A DNA stretch of 64,000 nt from Glandiceps talaboti (Eukaryota > Hemichordata > Enteropneusta > Spengelidae), in NCBI RefSeq assembly GCF_964340395.1, contig NC_135568.1, forward strand, positions 16,105,776 through 16,169,775. Reading direction: 5' to 3'. Positions 49,187 to 58,439 of the stretch are shown here, in pieces. The position numbers and the translations under genes were made by a program. The notes beneath the pieces are model-generated. The model saw only the letters and a program-made list of their open reading frames with translations, ran no database searches and was not told the DNA's origin. Positions within the stretch are counted from its first letter, which is position 1. The number at the start of each line of letters is the position of its first letter.

Positions 49187-49422
49187 AATTTTATCATGGC
49201 GTCCTACTTGAAAAGTCAATGTGGAACAACATAGACCAAGACTGTGTTTGTAACTCAATACACGGCAAAAAAGTAAATTAAGTGTAAAACCTTTGTTACT
49301 GTACGTACAATAACAACGATTTTTACACATTTAGTAATCTTTTGCAATATATTCAGTTACAAACATGGACTTGGCATATGTCGTTACACGTTGATTTTTC
49401 AAGTACGAAACCATGATAAAAT
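49187..49422. mobile_element. Palindromic MITE (ATTTTATCATGG family), copy 2
   Basis: ATTTTATCATGGCGTCCTAC at the left is inverted at the right as GTACGAAACCATGATAAAAT; the arms match over about 100 bp each. It shares arm and centre text with 38773-38984. Confidence 0.85.
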
Positions 49423-49536
49423 AAATAAAATAAAAATAAATAAATACCCAATCAGAAATGTATAATGTCAATCCTTGCAATTTGATTTATATACGGGATA
49501 AACTAAAAGTACTCTCTATTGAAATGTTTTTAACAG

Positions 49537-49830
49537 CGGGTGTAGGTGGTGGTGAATGCTACTGGGAAGAGAAGGGTTATGATTATCGTGGCTCTGTTGA
49601 TGTGTCAGCGACAGGAAAGCCATGTAGCCATTGGATATTAGAAGGTTGGAGCTCTTCTTTGCCTCCATATATGAGAGATATATACCCGGTAATACAAGAT
49701 TTGAATAATAACTTCTGTCGGACACAACATAGACAATTAATTGAAGCTAAGGGGCAGGGTGGTCCTAACTGTGTTGATGCTAGGCAGTCTTACATGCCAT
49801 GTGATGTAGGTGAACCTGGGGAAAATTGTG
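49537..49830 (+). CDS. Mosaic receptor exon 5: kringle domain
   Basis: Phase 1-1 exon (acceptor TTTAACAG|CG, donor TGTG|GTAAGT) for residues 255-352. It has the six kringle cysteines in order, with the landmarks YRGSVDVSATGKPCSHW, LNNNFCR, GPNCVDA and PCDVG. The family forms are YRG...T.SG..C..W, NYCRNPD, PWCYT and CD.P.C. The aromatic/acidic lysine-binding residues are not obviously kept: NPDxxxxPWC is replaced by RTQHRQ...GPNC, so classical lysine binding is doubtful. Kringles occur in clotting proteases, ROR receptors and Kremen. No protease domain follows here. Confidence 0.92.
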
Positions 49831-51281
49831 GTAAGTGTATTTTTAATTCACTATACGAAAAGTCATATTTGACCATACCTTTCCACCCGGGGTAAAGCTT
49901 GAGCTGCAGAGAATGTGTAATATGGTGAGTATGAGACGAAGTTCCACCTTTGACTTAATTTACCCACAGTGATTACCCCTAGGGGCTGTAGACAGTCAAA
50001 AGGGGAACTGCGTCTCGTACTACCCCAGGACAGAGATGCTGGTTAGGTGAGTCACAGGTAGGGTAAGGGTGGGTAAATTAGACTTTTCGTGTATAATATT
50101 ATGCTACATATTACAATATAGTCCATCAGATAGGTTCAGACTTTAAAAGGCTTAACCGAACGTTTGTGTTTAAAATTGTAAGTCATATTATACAGTTAAG
50201 GAAACTCACTGATGACACCTTGTCACCCTTCAGCATTTTGAGACATTGGTGATTTGACCTCTGACCCTTAAAATGTCTAAGAATCCTATAATAACATCAT
50301 AATTAACCATCATAGAATTATTTTGTACAGGAACAATATAATACCACTCTCCAAATATTGTGATAATTCGGCAATAGCAAAGTTGCCACATATAATAAGA
50401 TATCCTTCCATCAACCTTTCATGACATTTACTAAAAAAGATACTGCACTCCTACGTACCACATGACTGGGCTCCGCTAAGTTCTTGTTACTATTATCTTT
50501 CTAGTTTCGGAATTTAAGATCAAGTCTATTGTAATAAATAATAGTTTTAGCTCGGGAATACCGTTTGCTATTAGCTTACTACACCATACTTCCAGTAACA
50601 AAGAAAATTCTGTTACACTGGAGTACGTTTTTTAAAGGAAAAATGTTGCGGGGAGGGGGATCATGATCAGGGTCCAAGTAAGGTATACACCAAAGCCATT
50701 TTGGGCATGAAAGATCACAAAATGACTAAAAGGTGATGGGCACTTTAGTCTTAATGCCATTTTGTGTCTATTTTCGAAGGTGTTAACGGCAAAATATAAT
50801 AATGGCGGATATCTCAAAGTGCTTTACGGTGATAAAATCTCATCAGATATGTTTTCGTATATCTAGATAATATTAAATAGGTAAAACATAAACTTTAGAC
50901 CACAAATTGAGGTCCAGCCTAGAGTCTGCCAGACTAAAGGAGGCAATGGAAGGTTCCTACCTAATTTAGACAATAGGTTATGCCAGACTGCAAACAGAAA
51001 TTGACCCTCGCTCAAATTGGGGTACCCATCTTCCCATAGTACCGTTTCTTAAGAGCTGTGTTCTTTGGTATTCTTTGATGTTTGATGTTTTTCATATTGT
51101 TCAGATATCGAGGAAAGCAGCAGTACTCTATGATTAACCAAGTAACCTATAGCATGTATATCCCCAGGGTACACACAGACAGGAAGTAGAGCGCCACCAT
51201 TACAAATTTTGGAATGGCCTATTATGCAAATGCTCTGCGGTGTCTCTTTACCTCTCTCAATTATTTCATTTCCTGTTCTAG
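49831..51281 (+). other. Intron 5
   Basis: 1.45 kb of A/T-rich sequence with no further exon or defined repeat recognised. Confidence 0.45.
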
Positions 51282-51404
51282 ACTACCCGAAGACTGATAT
51301 ATGTACAGGCTTAGTTTGTCAAAACAATGCAACATGTGAAGCAATTTTCGACACATTTATTTGCCTTTGTCCAGTGGGTTTTACTGGTACAAAGTGTGAA
51401 ACAG
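51282..51404 (+). CDS. Mosaic receptor exon 6: EGF-like domain
   Basis: Phase 1-1 exon (acceptor TTCTAG|AC, donor ACAG|GTATGT) for residues 353-393. All six cysteines are present in classic EGF spacing (DICTGLVCQNNATCEAIFDT then FICLCPVGFTGTKC), including the GFTGxxC end. The calcium-binding consensus D-x-D/N-E before the first cysteine is absent (KTDIC), and the Asn hydroxylation motif is weak, so it is a non-calcium-binding type. NAT is a potential N-glycosylation site. Confidence 0.95.
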
Positions 51405-51586
51405 GTATGTATAGGTATTAATTCCATACATTGCAATTCCGCTCTTATAACAAAACCCATTTTGTGCCATGTTTCTTCGTTAAAAGGAACCGTCGTTGGT
51501 GGTGATGACTTCCGTTAAAAAATGTAGGTAGGACGAATTATGTTTCTACTTCCATATTAAGCATTATGGAGGTATATATATGTATA

Positions 51587-51707
51587 TAATCAAAGTAAGT
51601 TGGTTGGAACTTGGGTGCTTAGTTAAACTCCGAGTTTCACGCTCAATGCGATCAGACACGCAACAACTAAACATCCAAGTTCCAATCAACTTACATGTAC
51701 TTTGATT
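51587..51707. mobile_element. 121-bp palindromic MITE-like element
   Basis: The left arm AATCAAAGTAAGTTGGTTGG and following text, to about 51625, is inverted at 51664-51707, with one 6-bp insertion (TACATG) in the right arm. The loop is ~40 nt. Confidence 0.75.
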
Positions 51708-51792
51708 ATTCCTGCCATTCTTGTAAATCAACACTAAATGTAATCCTGTGCCATGAATGATAGGAATCTCCTGTTGCCACCCTATATATATA

Positions 51793-51797
51793 TATAA

Positions 51798-51876
<79 letters not shown>

Positions 51877-52045
51877 TGACGAGTGATTTACTCACGAAAC
51901 AGGCTTGTAGAGACGAAAAACCCGACTTGATTTTCTTCTACCCTCAACATATACTCCGCTCTGCGTGCAGACGTATCGAGCACTGTACTACGGACAAATC
52001 TTACCACTGACTTCCTATATATATATATATATATATATATATCAT
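51793..52045. mobile_element. Penelope-like fragment between two (TA)n tracts
   Basis: Two (TA)n tracts (51793-51875 and 52018-52043) flank ~140 bp of unique sequence that begins with a hammerhead-ribozyme core. TA-rich insertion flanks and hammerhead motifs are known from Penelope-like retroelements. No reverse transcriptase is present, so this would be a truncated or non-autonomous copy. Confidence 0.5.
51876..51909 (+). ncRNA. Hammerhead ribozyme core (stem I not visible)
   Basis: The sequence contains CTGACGA (51876-51882, consensus CUGANGA), then stem II GTGA/TCAC (51883-51886 with 51892-51895) around a 5-nt loop, then GAAA (51896-51899). A 3-bp stem III ACA/TGT (51899-51901 with 51906-51908) closes a GGCT loop, followed by a GTA cleavage triplet (51907-51909). 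All invariant core bases are present. The upstream side is pure TA, so a stem I partner for GAGACG (from 51910) is missing; this copy is probably inactive or truncated. Confidence 0.55.
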
Positions 52046-52324
52046 ATACATAATGTATGTCGAAAATAACAAAGCGCACATATTCCATAACGCTAGGATT
52101 ACAACAATGTTCCACTAACAGTGTACCTCTAAGCCTATCTCAAACTGTGCTAAAACTACCTACTAGCAGCAAGTTTCTCTATTGATCAGTGTAATCTTTC
52201 ACTCCCTGCTCTTTAGCGTACATTTAGTCAGTTGGGTTTTAAGTAGAGTAATTCAGGATAGCGACACTGTGGGATATCTAATCTGGTATAATTTGTATTG
52301 TGTTGTAGTTGCTAAAAATTAAAC

Positions 52325-52327
<3 letters not shown>

Positions 52328-52388
<61 letters not shown>

Positions 52389-52512
52389 TATATACATATA
52401 TATATACATATATATATATATACATATATACATACATACATACATACATACATACAAACGTACACACACACACACATACATACATACACACATACATACA
52501 TACATACATACA

Positions 52513-52546
<34 letters not shown>

Positions 52547-52555
52547 CATACATAT
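52328..52555. repeat. (TA)n/(CATA)n/(CA)n microsatellite
   Basis: A TA tract grading to TATACA and CATA, directly upstream of the SINE. Confidence 0.95.
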
Positions 52556-52815
52556 ATTGTCGGTTTGTCGTTGGCTGATGGTTAAACCATTTGCGTCTTG
52601 CCACTGCGATCGGGGTTCGACACCATTCTGAATTTGATTATACTTACCAAGCTGTTCAGTGTGACACTACCAAACAACACAGGTTTTCACCAGGTACTCT
52701 GATTTCCTCCTGCACAAACACTGAACCTTCCTCCTGTTATTGGGCCCAGTTGTATGGTTTACAAATAAACGGAAAAAGAATACATACACATACATGTTAT
52801 TATTATTATTACATT
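52556..52815 (+). mobile_element. tRNA-derived SINE
   Basis: The head carries an A-box-like TGGCTGATGGTT (52572-52583) and a perfect B box GGTTCGACACC (52614-52624), 31 nt apart. The body includes CAGGTACTCTGATTTCCTCC, a motif type common in the bodies of invertebrate tRNA SINEs. The 3' end is an ATT/ACAT simple repeat ending ~50 bases before the acceptor of exon 7. It keeps an open frame into that exon, but this is coincidental. Confidence 0.7.
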
Positions 52816-52864
52816 TATTGTTATACATATCTATTTATCATTTTTTCCTTTCCATATCTTTTAG

Positions 52865-53161
52865 TGAGACCTTTCATTCTAGTGGGCAATTTTGAAACCC
52901 CATCCGAAGCCAACGATAAGTGTATTCAAAACAACAGTACTATAGCACTTTCATCGGAATTAAGTAGTCATGCTGATGCTCTCCCAGGCTATACCTGGTA
53001 TTGGACAAAAGACAGTTATGTATTAATAGGTGCTAACTATTATCATACAGGATTCGTTGCTTCAGAATATCGCGTAAAAAGGATTGATTTCACAAAACAG
53101 CCCATTGACTTCACGGTTTACACAAAACGTCCCATGGGAGTGTTTTGTATACCCATTCAAG
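52865..53161 (+). CDS. Mosaic receptor exon 7: unrecognised two-cysteine module
   Basis: Phase 1-1 exon (acceptor ATCTTTTAG|TG, donor CAAG|GTAAGT) for residues 394-492, so it behaves as an independent shuffled module of about 99 residues. It has just two cysteines (NDKCIQ and GVFCIP) about 70 residues apart, probably one disulfide. Landmarks are STIALSSELSS, YTWYWTKDSYVLIGANYY and FTVYTKRPMG. The alternating hydrophobic pattern suggests beta structure; a lectin-like or Link-like fold is possible, but no family signature is present. I could not name it. It lies between EGF and the discoidin domain. Confidence 0.88.
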
Positions 53162-53888
53162 GTAAGTAGGACATAGCAAAAACAAAAATAGGTTTGTTAA
53201 CTTTTATTTCTGTGTCAAATTGTATGATAACGTATATTCAACGCTTGCTACTACCACGGTGACAAAATGTATGTATGTATGTATGTATGTATGTATGTAT
53301 GTATGTATGTACATGTATGTATGTATGTATGTATGTATGTATGTATGTATGTATGTATGTATGTATGTATGTATGTATGTATGGGAAAAAAATGTAAATT
53401 GGCAATCTGGAAACTATGTTGCCCAAAAATGACAACTGATAGCTATGAAATTATGTTGTCAAAAATATTGTGTTAAAAGTTGTCGGTGCATTAAAAAGGT
53501 CAATTCTCAAAATGTAAACTGAATATCTCCTGTTTCTTCCTACACGTACACCCACTGTTGGAATGCATAATTTTGAACAATAAGTATAATACATAATGTA
53601 CCACTTACTCTGCTCAGCGGCAGTATGGTGTACAACCTATTAATAAATTGTCAACTGGGCCTTTCTGGTGGTCTGTTTATTAGTTAGTATATGCTAGTCT
53701 GTTATTGTTCATATAATATTCCTTATATTGTATATATACATATGAAATAGCTCCACCTTGCCATGTTTGTGTTTAATATTACAAACTTGCCAAATAATTC
53801 TACAATATAAACATTTATCAACAGCACAGATTACTGTCGGTTGTTACACCTTAATAAAAAAGACAAATTTGTATGATTTCTGTTCCAG
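53162..53888 (+). other. Intron 7
   Basis: Contains an (ATGT)n tract (53267-53382). Nothing else is supported. Confidence 0.5.
53267..53382. repeat. (ATGT)n microsatellite
   Basis: About 115 bases of ATGT with a single ACATGT interruption. Confidence 0.95.
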
Positions 53889-54244
53889 GGCTGAAAAGTA
53901 GACAATCAAATAGAAAACTCCAACATGTACCGTCTGTACTGCGCGAATTGTTTAATGTTGATTGGCCACTGCCTCCGATTCACTTCGAGGAAGTAAGCAG
54001 ATGGCTTCAGGAGACCAGTCTACCTGTGCCCCAAGACTTTGAATTTAGTAATTCGTGGTACTCAAACACGGCGTTAAAGACTGGTACCCTGGTGGTGATA
54101 TTACCAAAGATACTGAGAGTGGCTCAAATTATGTTGGTAGAGACGGTCGTAACAGGAAATTCCTATCATTCATGGCACAGGATTACATTTAGTGCTGATT
54201 TACAAGAATGGACGTTTGGATATGGCAGTGCAGACACACACCAG
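53889..54244 (+). CDS. Mosaic receptor exon 8: F5/8 type C (discoidin) domain, first part
   Basis: Enters in phase 1 (TGTTCCAG|GG) and leaves in phase 0 (CACCAG|GTAGAG), encoding residues 493-611. Discoidin landmarks: a leading loop with WYSNTALKTG, core strands LVVILPKILRVAQIMLV, and SYHSWHRITFSADLQEWTFG, which parallels the family pattern in which a W-x-x-Y/F-x-I/V-x-x-S-x-D-g-x-x-W stretch precedes the last strands. The usual N-terminal cysteine of F5/8C domains is missing. Such domains bind phospholipids, glycans or collagen; the ligand is unknown here. Confidence 0.88.
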
Positions 54245-54266
54245 GTAGAGGATTTGGGGAGGGAGG

Positions 54267-54322
<56 letters not shown>

Positions 54323-54343
54323 GAGAGAGAGACAGAGAGAGAC

Positions 54344-54380
<37 letters not shown>

Positions 54381-54420
54381 GTTAGAGTTCTGTATCTGTC
54401 CATTATTTTATCCTTTTCAG
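54245..54420 (+). repeat. 176-bp intron 8, mostly (GA)n/(CAGA)n
   Basis: The intron starts GTAGAGGATTTGGG, becomes a purine tract and then CAGA repeats (54257-54382), and ends with a normal pyrimidine tract and CAG. Nearly 70 percent of it is microsatellite. It is the only phase-0 intron in the assembled gene and splits the discoidin domain. Confidence 0.9.
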
Positions 54421-54553
54421 ATTTTTCCTGGAGGAAGAAATACGATTTATCCTCCTGTAAGTGCACGCTTTATACATATTGAGGTCCAAAGAAAGGGTTA
54501 CGAAAACGTGTATGATGAAATTTCTGTTTACGAAATAACAGACGAATACAAAG
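54421..54553 (+). CDS. Mosaic receptor exon 9: F5/8 type C domain, second part
   Basis: Enters in phase 0 (CCTTTTCAG|ATT) and leaves in phase 1 (CAAAG|GTAGCA), encoding residues 612-655. It supplies the closing strands of the discoidin sandwich: PPVSARFIHIEVQ corresponds to the family's P..ARYIRI.P, and YDEISVYEI to the final ..LR.ELYGC strand. The terminal cysteine is also missing, which matches the loss of its partner in exon 8, so the domain has lost its end-clamping disulfide as a pair. Confidence 0.88.
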
Positions 54554-55261
54554 GTAGCAATATATTTTCAGCCTACCTGGGGCTAAAGATAACCAGGTTT
54601 TATAACTAGTTTAGGGAGGAGGGGTTTATTTTTAATAAATACTGAGAGGTATATTTTATTTTATTTTATTTTATTTATTTATTTATTTATTTATTCATTT
54701 ATATCTAGTATTCTATTTACAGAAGCTTGCAGACCTCAAACGCCGTATTTCAACAAAACATGATTGAGTATATCCATATTAAGTCCATATTGTGACCGTT
54801 CGAACGTGTATGATGTGTATGCTATATCACCTAAACCTATAAATCCCATATTTTCTGTTAGAACGTGTACAGCATGGCTTAATTCATCTATACATACTAC
54901 AATTGCTGTACAGAGGTGTATAACCTGACTTAATTCACCACCTGTCAGTCGAACGTGTGTGACCTGGTTTATACGTCACTTGTCACCAATGCTACATTAA
55001 TTATGGTCGGTCGAGAGCACTGCAGATATGCAAACGTATTTTTGCACCAGCAGCCGTATTATTTACTTGTTGTATTGCAAATGGTTAATGCAAATCTGAT
55101 TCTAAATAAATCTCTCAGAAAGTCAGAAATCCAGCTATTTCCAGCATTTCGATTGCCAAATGTATTGTAAACCATAAAAAAATATCATCGTTGTACACAT
55201 TGTATCTAGTTTTTGAACTTTTACTAAGAAATCTTTTCCTGTGCCTTGGGCATTCTTCTAG
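54554..55261 (+). other. Intron 9
   Basis: Includes a TTTTA/TTTA tract (54655-54700) and three loose repeats of GAACGTGT near 54803, 54862 and 54952. No exon was recognised. Confidence 0.5.
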
Positions 55262-55516
55262 GGGACATACTTGACTATTTCTATATGACCTACCGTAATC
55301 ACCACATGGTTGTCGATAATAACAATAAGAGGGCTATTTCAAGCGATGCGGAGACTTGTTTACATCTGTGTACACTGTGGTTTAATGATAGCTGTGTCTG
55401 TATAACCTATACTTTTAAACTTGGGCAATGTGAAATGTGGTCAAAATGTTACTGGATGTACGGCATACCAATGTACGATACTCTTTCTGTACAATACTAC
55501 GTGCGTCTTACTAGTG
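55262..55516 (+). CDS. Mosaic receptor exon 10: PAN/apple-like module
   Basis: Phase 1-1 exon (acceptor TCTTCTAG|GG, donor AGTG|GTAAGT) for residues 656-740. The central part AETCLHLCTLWFNDSCVCITY fits the PAN pattern (a helix C..C......C......Y/F) followed by a strand, CEMWS and a late cysteine. Cysteines fall at TC, LC, SC, VC, QC and KC. The first and last cysteines that close an apple domain are not evident, so it looks like a PAN_1-type fold. PAN modules mediate protein and carbohydrate contacts in plasminogen/HGF and invertebrate matrix proteins. Confidence 0.8.
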
Positions 55517-55960
55517 GTAAGTTTAACCATCAATTTGGAAATGTATGCTTAACAAATTGTGTAGTTCCGAATACCCTCAATTTTAGAATAGGTTTATTTC
55601 TCTGAACAACAATAATGTATGTCGTAATTCATCTCGAAAACTGCGAGCGTTGTATGATTTTATTAAAGAAAACTACTTTCGCAAACTATTTTTTATTTTC
55701 TTACATTCTTGCTGCCGATAAATCTGACCTTATACCGTTTTCATGTATACAGTCCCTCTGAGATTGAAAATTACTATAATATAGCATAGGACTCTTGTGC
55801 TCGAGCTACTACTATACCCAAATGCCAGTAACAAAAAATACCAACTGTATGCACGTTCAGGTAACTCTGAAAAACTACCCATATCACGTGACTTAATCTA
55901 CGGTAATCACGGAAGGGGTTCAGAAATTGATGGGTTTTTTTATTATTTCATATTGATATG

Positions 55961-55963
55961 TGT

Positions 55964-56009
<46 letters not shown>
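55961..56009. repeat. (TG)n microsatellite
   Basis: About 24 TG units. Confidence 0.95.
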
Positions 56010-56171
56010 AGAGTAAAACCCGGTGTAGTATAGTCTATACGCGCTGTGCAATTCCTTTGAAAGGGAATGCTGTGAAATGTAATAATGATAATACATGTGT
56101 CAACGGCATGGAAACAAATGTTCCAAAATTGAGTTCAAGTCACAACAAATTGACAATTGTGAAGATAAGGT

Positions 56172-56173
56172 TC

Positions 56174-56210
<37 letters not shown>

Positions 56211-56255
56211 CGACGATAATGATGATGACGATGATGGTGATGATTATGATGATAT
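56172..56255. repeat. (GAT)n tract next to the CUB splice acceptor
   Basis: GAT units with GAC interruptions run nearly up to the pyrimidine tract of the acceptor at 56277, so the branch point must lie within or beside it. Confidence 0.9.
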
Positions 56256-56277
56256 ATTTTTCGTATCTCTCTTACAG

Positions 56278-56706
56278 ATGTTATGAATTGCCAAGATATT
56301 TCCAGAGTATGTATGAGCAGGATGTTATGTACAAATTATACATCTGGTATCATCTCAACAAGAGACCATCCAATACCGTATCCTAAAATGATGCGTTGCT
56401 CATGGCAACTAAGAGCGGACAATACCTCATACATAAGTTTAAGTTTTCAGGAATTTGACATTGGTAGAACTTCTGTTGACTGTCTTTCTGACAATGTGGA
56501 GGTATACAGTGGACATACAATTAATGATGAAAGAAGAATGCGGTATTGCAATCGTCACCTTCCACAAGAGACTCTCTTATCAGACTTTAACGAAATGTTT
56601 GTCATATTCACTTCAGATGATGTTGATGACAAAAGCCTTGGATTTGTTGCAGTGTACCAGTACCATCAGGTGAAGCGCGGAGTACAAGCCTATAACATTT
56701 CTAAAA
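56278..56706 (+). CDS. Mosaic receptor exon 11: CUB domain
   Basis: Phase 1-1 exon (acceptor CTCTTACAG|AT, donor AAAA|GTAAGC) for residues 741-883, the whole CUB on one exon. Family landmarks: NYTSGIISTRDHPIPYPK (start of the sandwich), CSWQL, ISLSFQEFDIG, C.SDNVEVYSG, RYC and FVIFTSDD...GFVAVYQY. The acidic residues of the calcium-binding CUB subtype (E/D of QEFDI and D of SDNVEVY) are present, so calcium-dependent ligand binding is plausible. Two extra cysteines before the domain (MNCQDISRVCM) may form a local disulfide. The linker to the next exon is QVKRGVQAYNISK. Confidence 0.93.
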
Positions 56707-56774
56707 GTAAGCCTTTGTTTTGTATTTTTTTGAAAAAGAATTATTTTTTGTTTGACTCACATTATCTGACGATT

Positions 56775-56915
56775 CAACCAATCAATCAATCAGCCAACCA
56801 ACCAACCAACCAACCAACCAACCAACCAATCAAACAAGCAAGCAAGCAAACAATTCATCAACTGACCCACCAAAACACAGATCGACCGACCGACCAACCA
56901 ACCAACCAACCATTC
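56775..56915. repeat. (AACC)n/(AAGC)n/(GACC)n microsatellite
   Basis: Degenerate tetranucleotide tract that extends the apparent frame of exon 11 past its true donor. Confidence 0.9.
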
Positions 56916-57357
56916 ATACCCGTCCTAGGTCTGTTTCGTATTGTTGATTGGTTAAAACATGGTATCTAAATAGTTAACATGTCGAACGCCAGTATCTTAC
57001 TCTTTCTATAGTGTCAAATGGCTGGACCATAGCATTGATTTTTGACTATTTGCTCAAAATAGAGTTTCTTGATAGTAAATAACGTTTATACAACTAACCT
57101 GTATATTTGTCTAAAGACATTGCCCTATTGTATGCTGCCGTTGCCTTTGTTTTATGCCAGTGCCTGAAAGGGAAGTGATTTGGTGTGACAAGTCATTTTT
57201 ACTTTGGTAAACTTCTGACAATAATTCCAACTAGATGATCTAGAGCATTGTGTAATATCGTAAGTAGGCAAAGCCCATAAGCTCGCGAAGGGTAGATTCA
57301 TTTGCGACCGTCTTCCTCACGATGATATTGTAGATAGCACCCTCCATGTTGAGAATG

Positions 57358-57461
57358 CACATAGTATATAGAACGCGCATGCGTAGTCATTGCATCGCAA
57401 TGCATCCTTGGGTAAAACTACCAAAAGAACATCGCATAGTATATAGGATGCGCATGCGTAC
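57358..57461. repeat. 30-bp direct repeat (GCGCATGCGTA)
   Basis: CACATAGTATATAGAACGCG then CATGCGTAGT near 57358, and CGCATAGTATATAGGATGCG then CATGCGTACT near 57432, are diverged copies 74 bp apart. Confidence 0.6.
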
Positions 57462-57540
57462 TAGTAATTGAGCCGCTACGCGAGCTATTCACAGTGAAAT
57501 TCTATATGCAATTTAGTTATCATACTTTGCAGGTATAGCT

Positions 57541-58065
57541 TTAGTCTATCTGCTAGACCTTGGATGTTCTTCCGATACAATACTACACACGACCGAACAT
57601 CGCTATCGCTATCGAGGATGGAACATCCAAGGTCTAGCAAATGTCATCAGGATATAAATAACTGTCAATCAGAGAACCGCATTAGCGACAAGCACAAACA
57701 GAGGACAATAGCTAATTTTTCATGCATATTCATCTTAAGGAGGGGCTTGTAAAAATAACCACCAATGCGTTAACTGAAATGTGTGAATGACAACATCTAC
57801 ACACTCATCAAACTCACAATTACCATAAACCGATAAGACATAGTAATGACATAAGTGTGTTTGTCAACACCTGCATGCAGAGATTGAATATATTAAAGTA
57901 TATATATGCATACATAGCCCAACCCACTGCTTAATGTAATCTCAATGGAATGTCCGGTCTGAAAATGACATTTGCTAGACTGTTCGGGCAAGCCCTCACT
58001 GCGAACTTAGTTCGCTTATAGTATCGAAAGAAAGCCCGAACGTCTAGCAGCAAGACTAGTATAGC
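57541..58065. mobile_element. ~525-bp element with a hairpin at each end
   Basis: The left end has a perfect 19-bp stem, 57551-57569 with 57621-57639. The right end has a 16-bp stem with one bulge, 57973-57989 with 58034-58049. All four stem ends carry TGCTAGAC or GTCTAGCA. In addition, the text outside the left hairpin (TAGTCTATC) is inverted outside the right hairpin (CAAGACTA), and the text inside (AATGTCAT) is inverted as ATGACATT. The whole is therefore one inverted unit with hairpin ends. Confidence 0.65.
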
Positions 58066-58238
58066 TTGTACTACGTCATACAAGTTTTATACAAAAGAAC
58101 AACAATACATTTCGTGACCTTGTCCCTTAAAACTTATGCTGCATGTAGTGAAGACTATATAATACTCACAGCCCTCACTTGTGCTTTCGATAACTTGTAT
58201 ATGACTGATTACTCGTGATGTTTTATCATAAACAATAG

Positions 58239-58439
58239 ATTCAACTTGTTCACAAGACTGGACGTTGCATGGAGACTATTGTTATCGTTTATTTAAAGCA
58301 CCCTCACAACTAAATTGGATGGAAGCTGAGCATGACTGCAATGTAGACAATGCCTCACTGACAAGTATATCATCTGAGGTAGAAGCGCAATTTATACACG
58401 AGATGGTTTCCGAATATACTGAATCTTTTATTTACATCG
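58239..58439 (+). CDS. Mosaic receptor exon 12: C-type lectin domain, N-terminal part
   Basis: Phase 1-1 exon (acceptor ACAATAG|AT, donor ATCG|GTGAGT) for residues 884-950. It shows the CTLD start: CSQDWTLHGDYCYRLF, then the helix NWMEAEHDC, then ASLTSISSEVEAQFI and FIYIG (the WIGL equivalent). The long-form CTLD cysteine pair at the N-terminus is present (CSQDW and YCY). The acceptor has a poor pyrimidine tract. Confidence 0.92.

Larger units (their letters stand above)
47876..49536 (+). other. Intron 4
   Basis: Contains an LTR-like fragment (48408-48991) and palindromic MITE copy 2 (49187-49422). Confidence 0.5.
51405..52864 (+). other. Intron 6, rich in mobile-element pieces
   Basis: Holds an imperfect palindrome (51587-51707), a Penelope-like fragment with a hammerhead core (51793-52045), a TA/CATA microsatellite (52328-52555) and a tRNA-type SINE (52556-52815). 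Confidence 0.6.
55517..56277 (+). other. Intron 10
   Basis: Contains a (TG)n tract (55961-56009) and a (GAT)n tract (56172-56255) that ends ~20 bases before the CUB acceptor. Confidence 0.6.
56707..58238 (+). other. Intron 11
   Basis: Contains an AACC/AAGC tract (56775-56915) and a hairpin-ended element (57541-58065). No exon was recognised. Confidence 0.55.

Noticed and set aside
50211-50236. CTGATGA as a hammerhead start
   Set aside because: No GAAA follows at a suitable distance and no stem II forms.
52572-52624. A functional tRNA gene
   Set aside because: A and B boxes are present, but no cloverleaf acceptor stem closes and a SINE body follows.
52591-52864. Open frame continuous with receptor exon 7
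   Set aside because: This part is a tRNA-type SINE and intron. The acceptor at 52864 and the phase-1 rule place the exon start at 52865.
56707-56969. Extension of the CUB exon reading frame past 56706
   Set aside because: A strong donor (AAAA|GTAAGC) ends the exon in phase 1, and the extension is AACC microsatellite translation.
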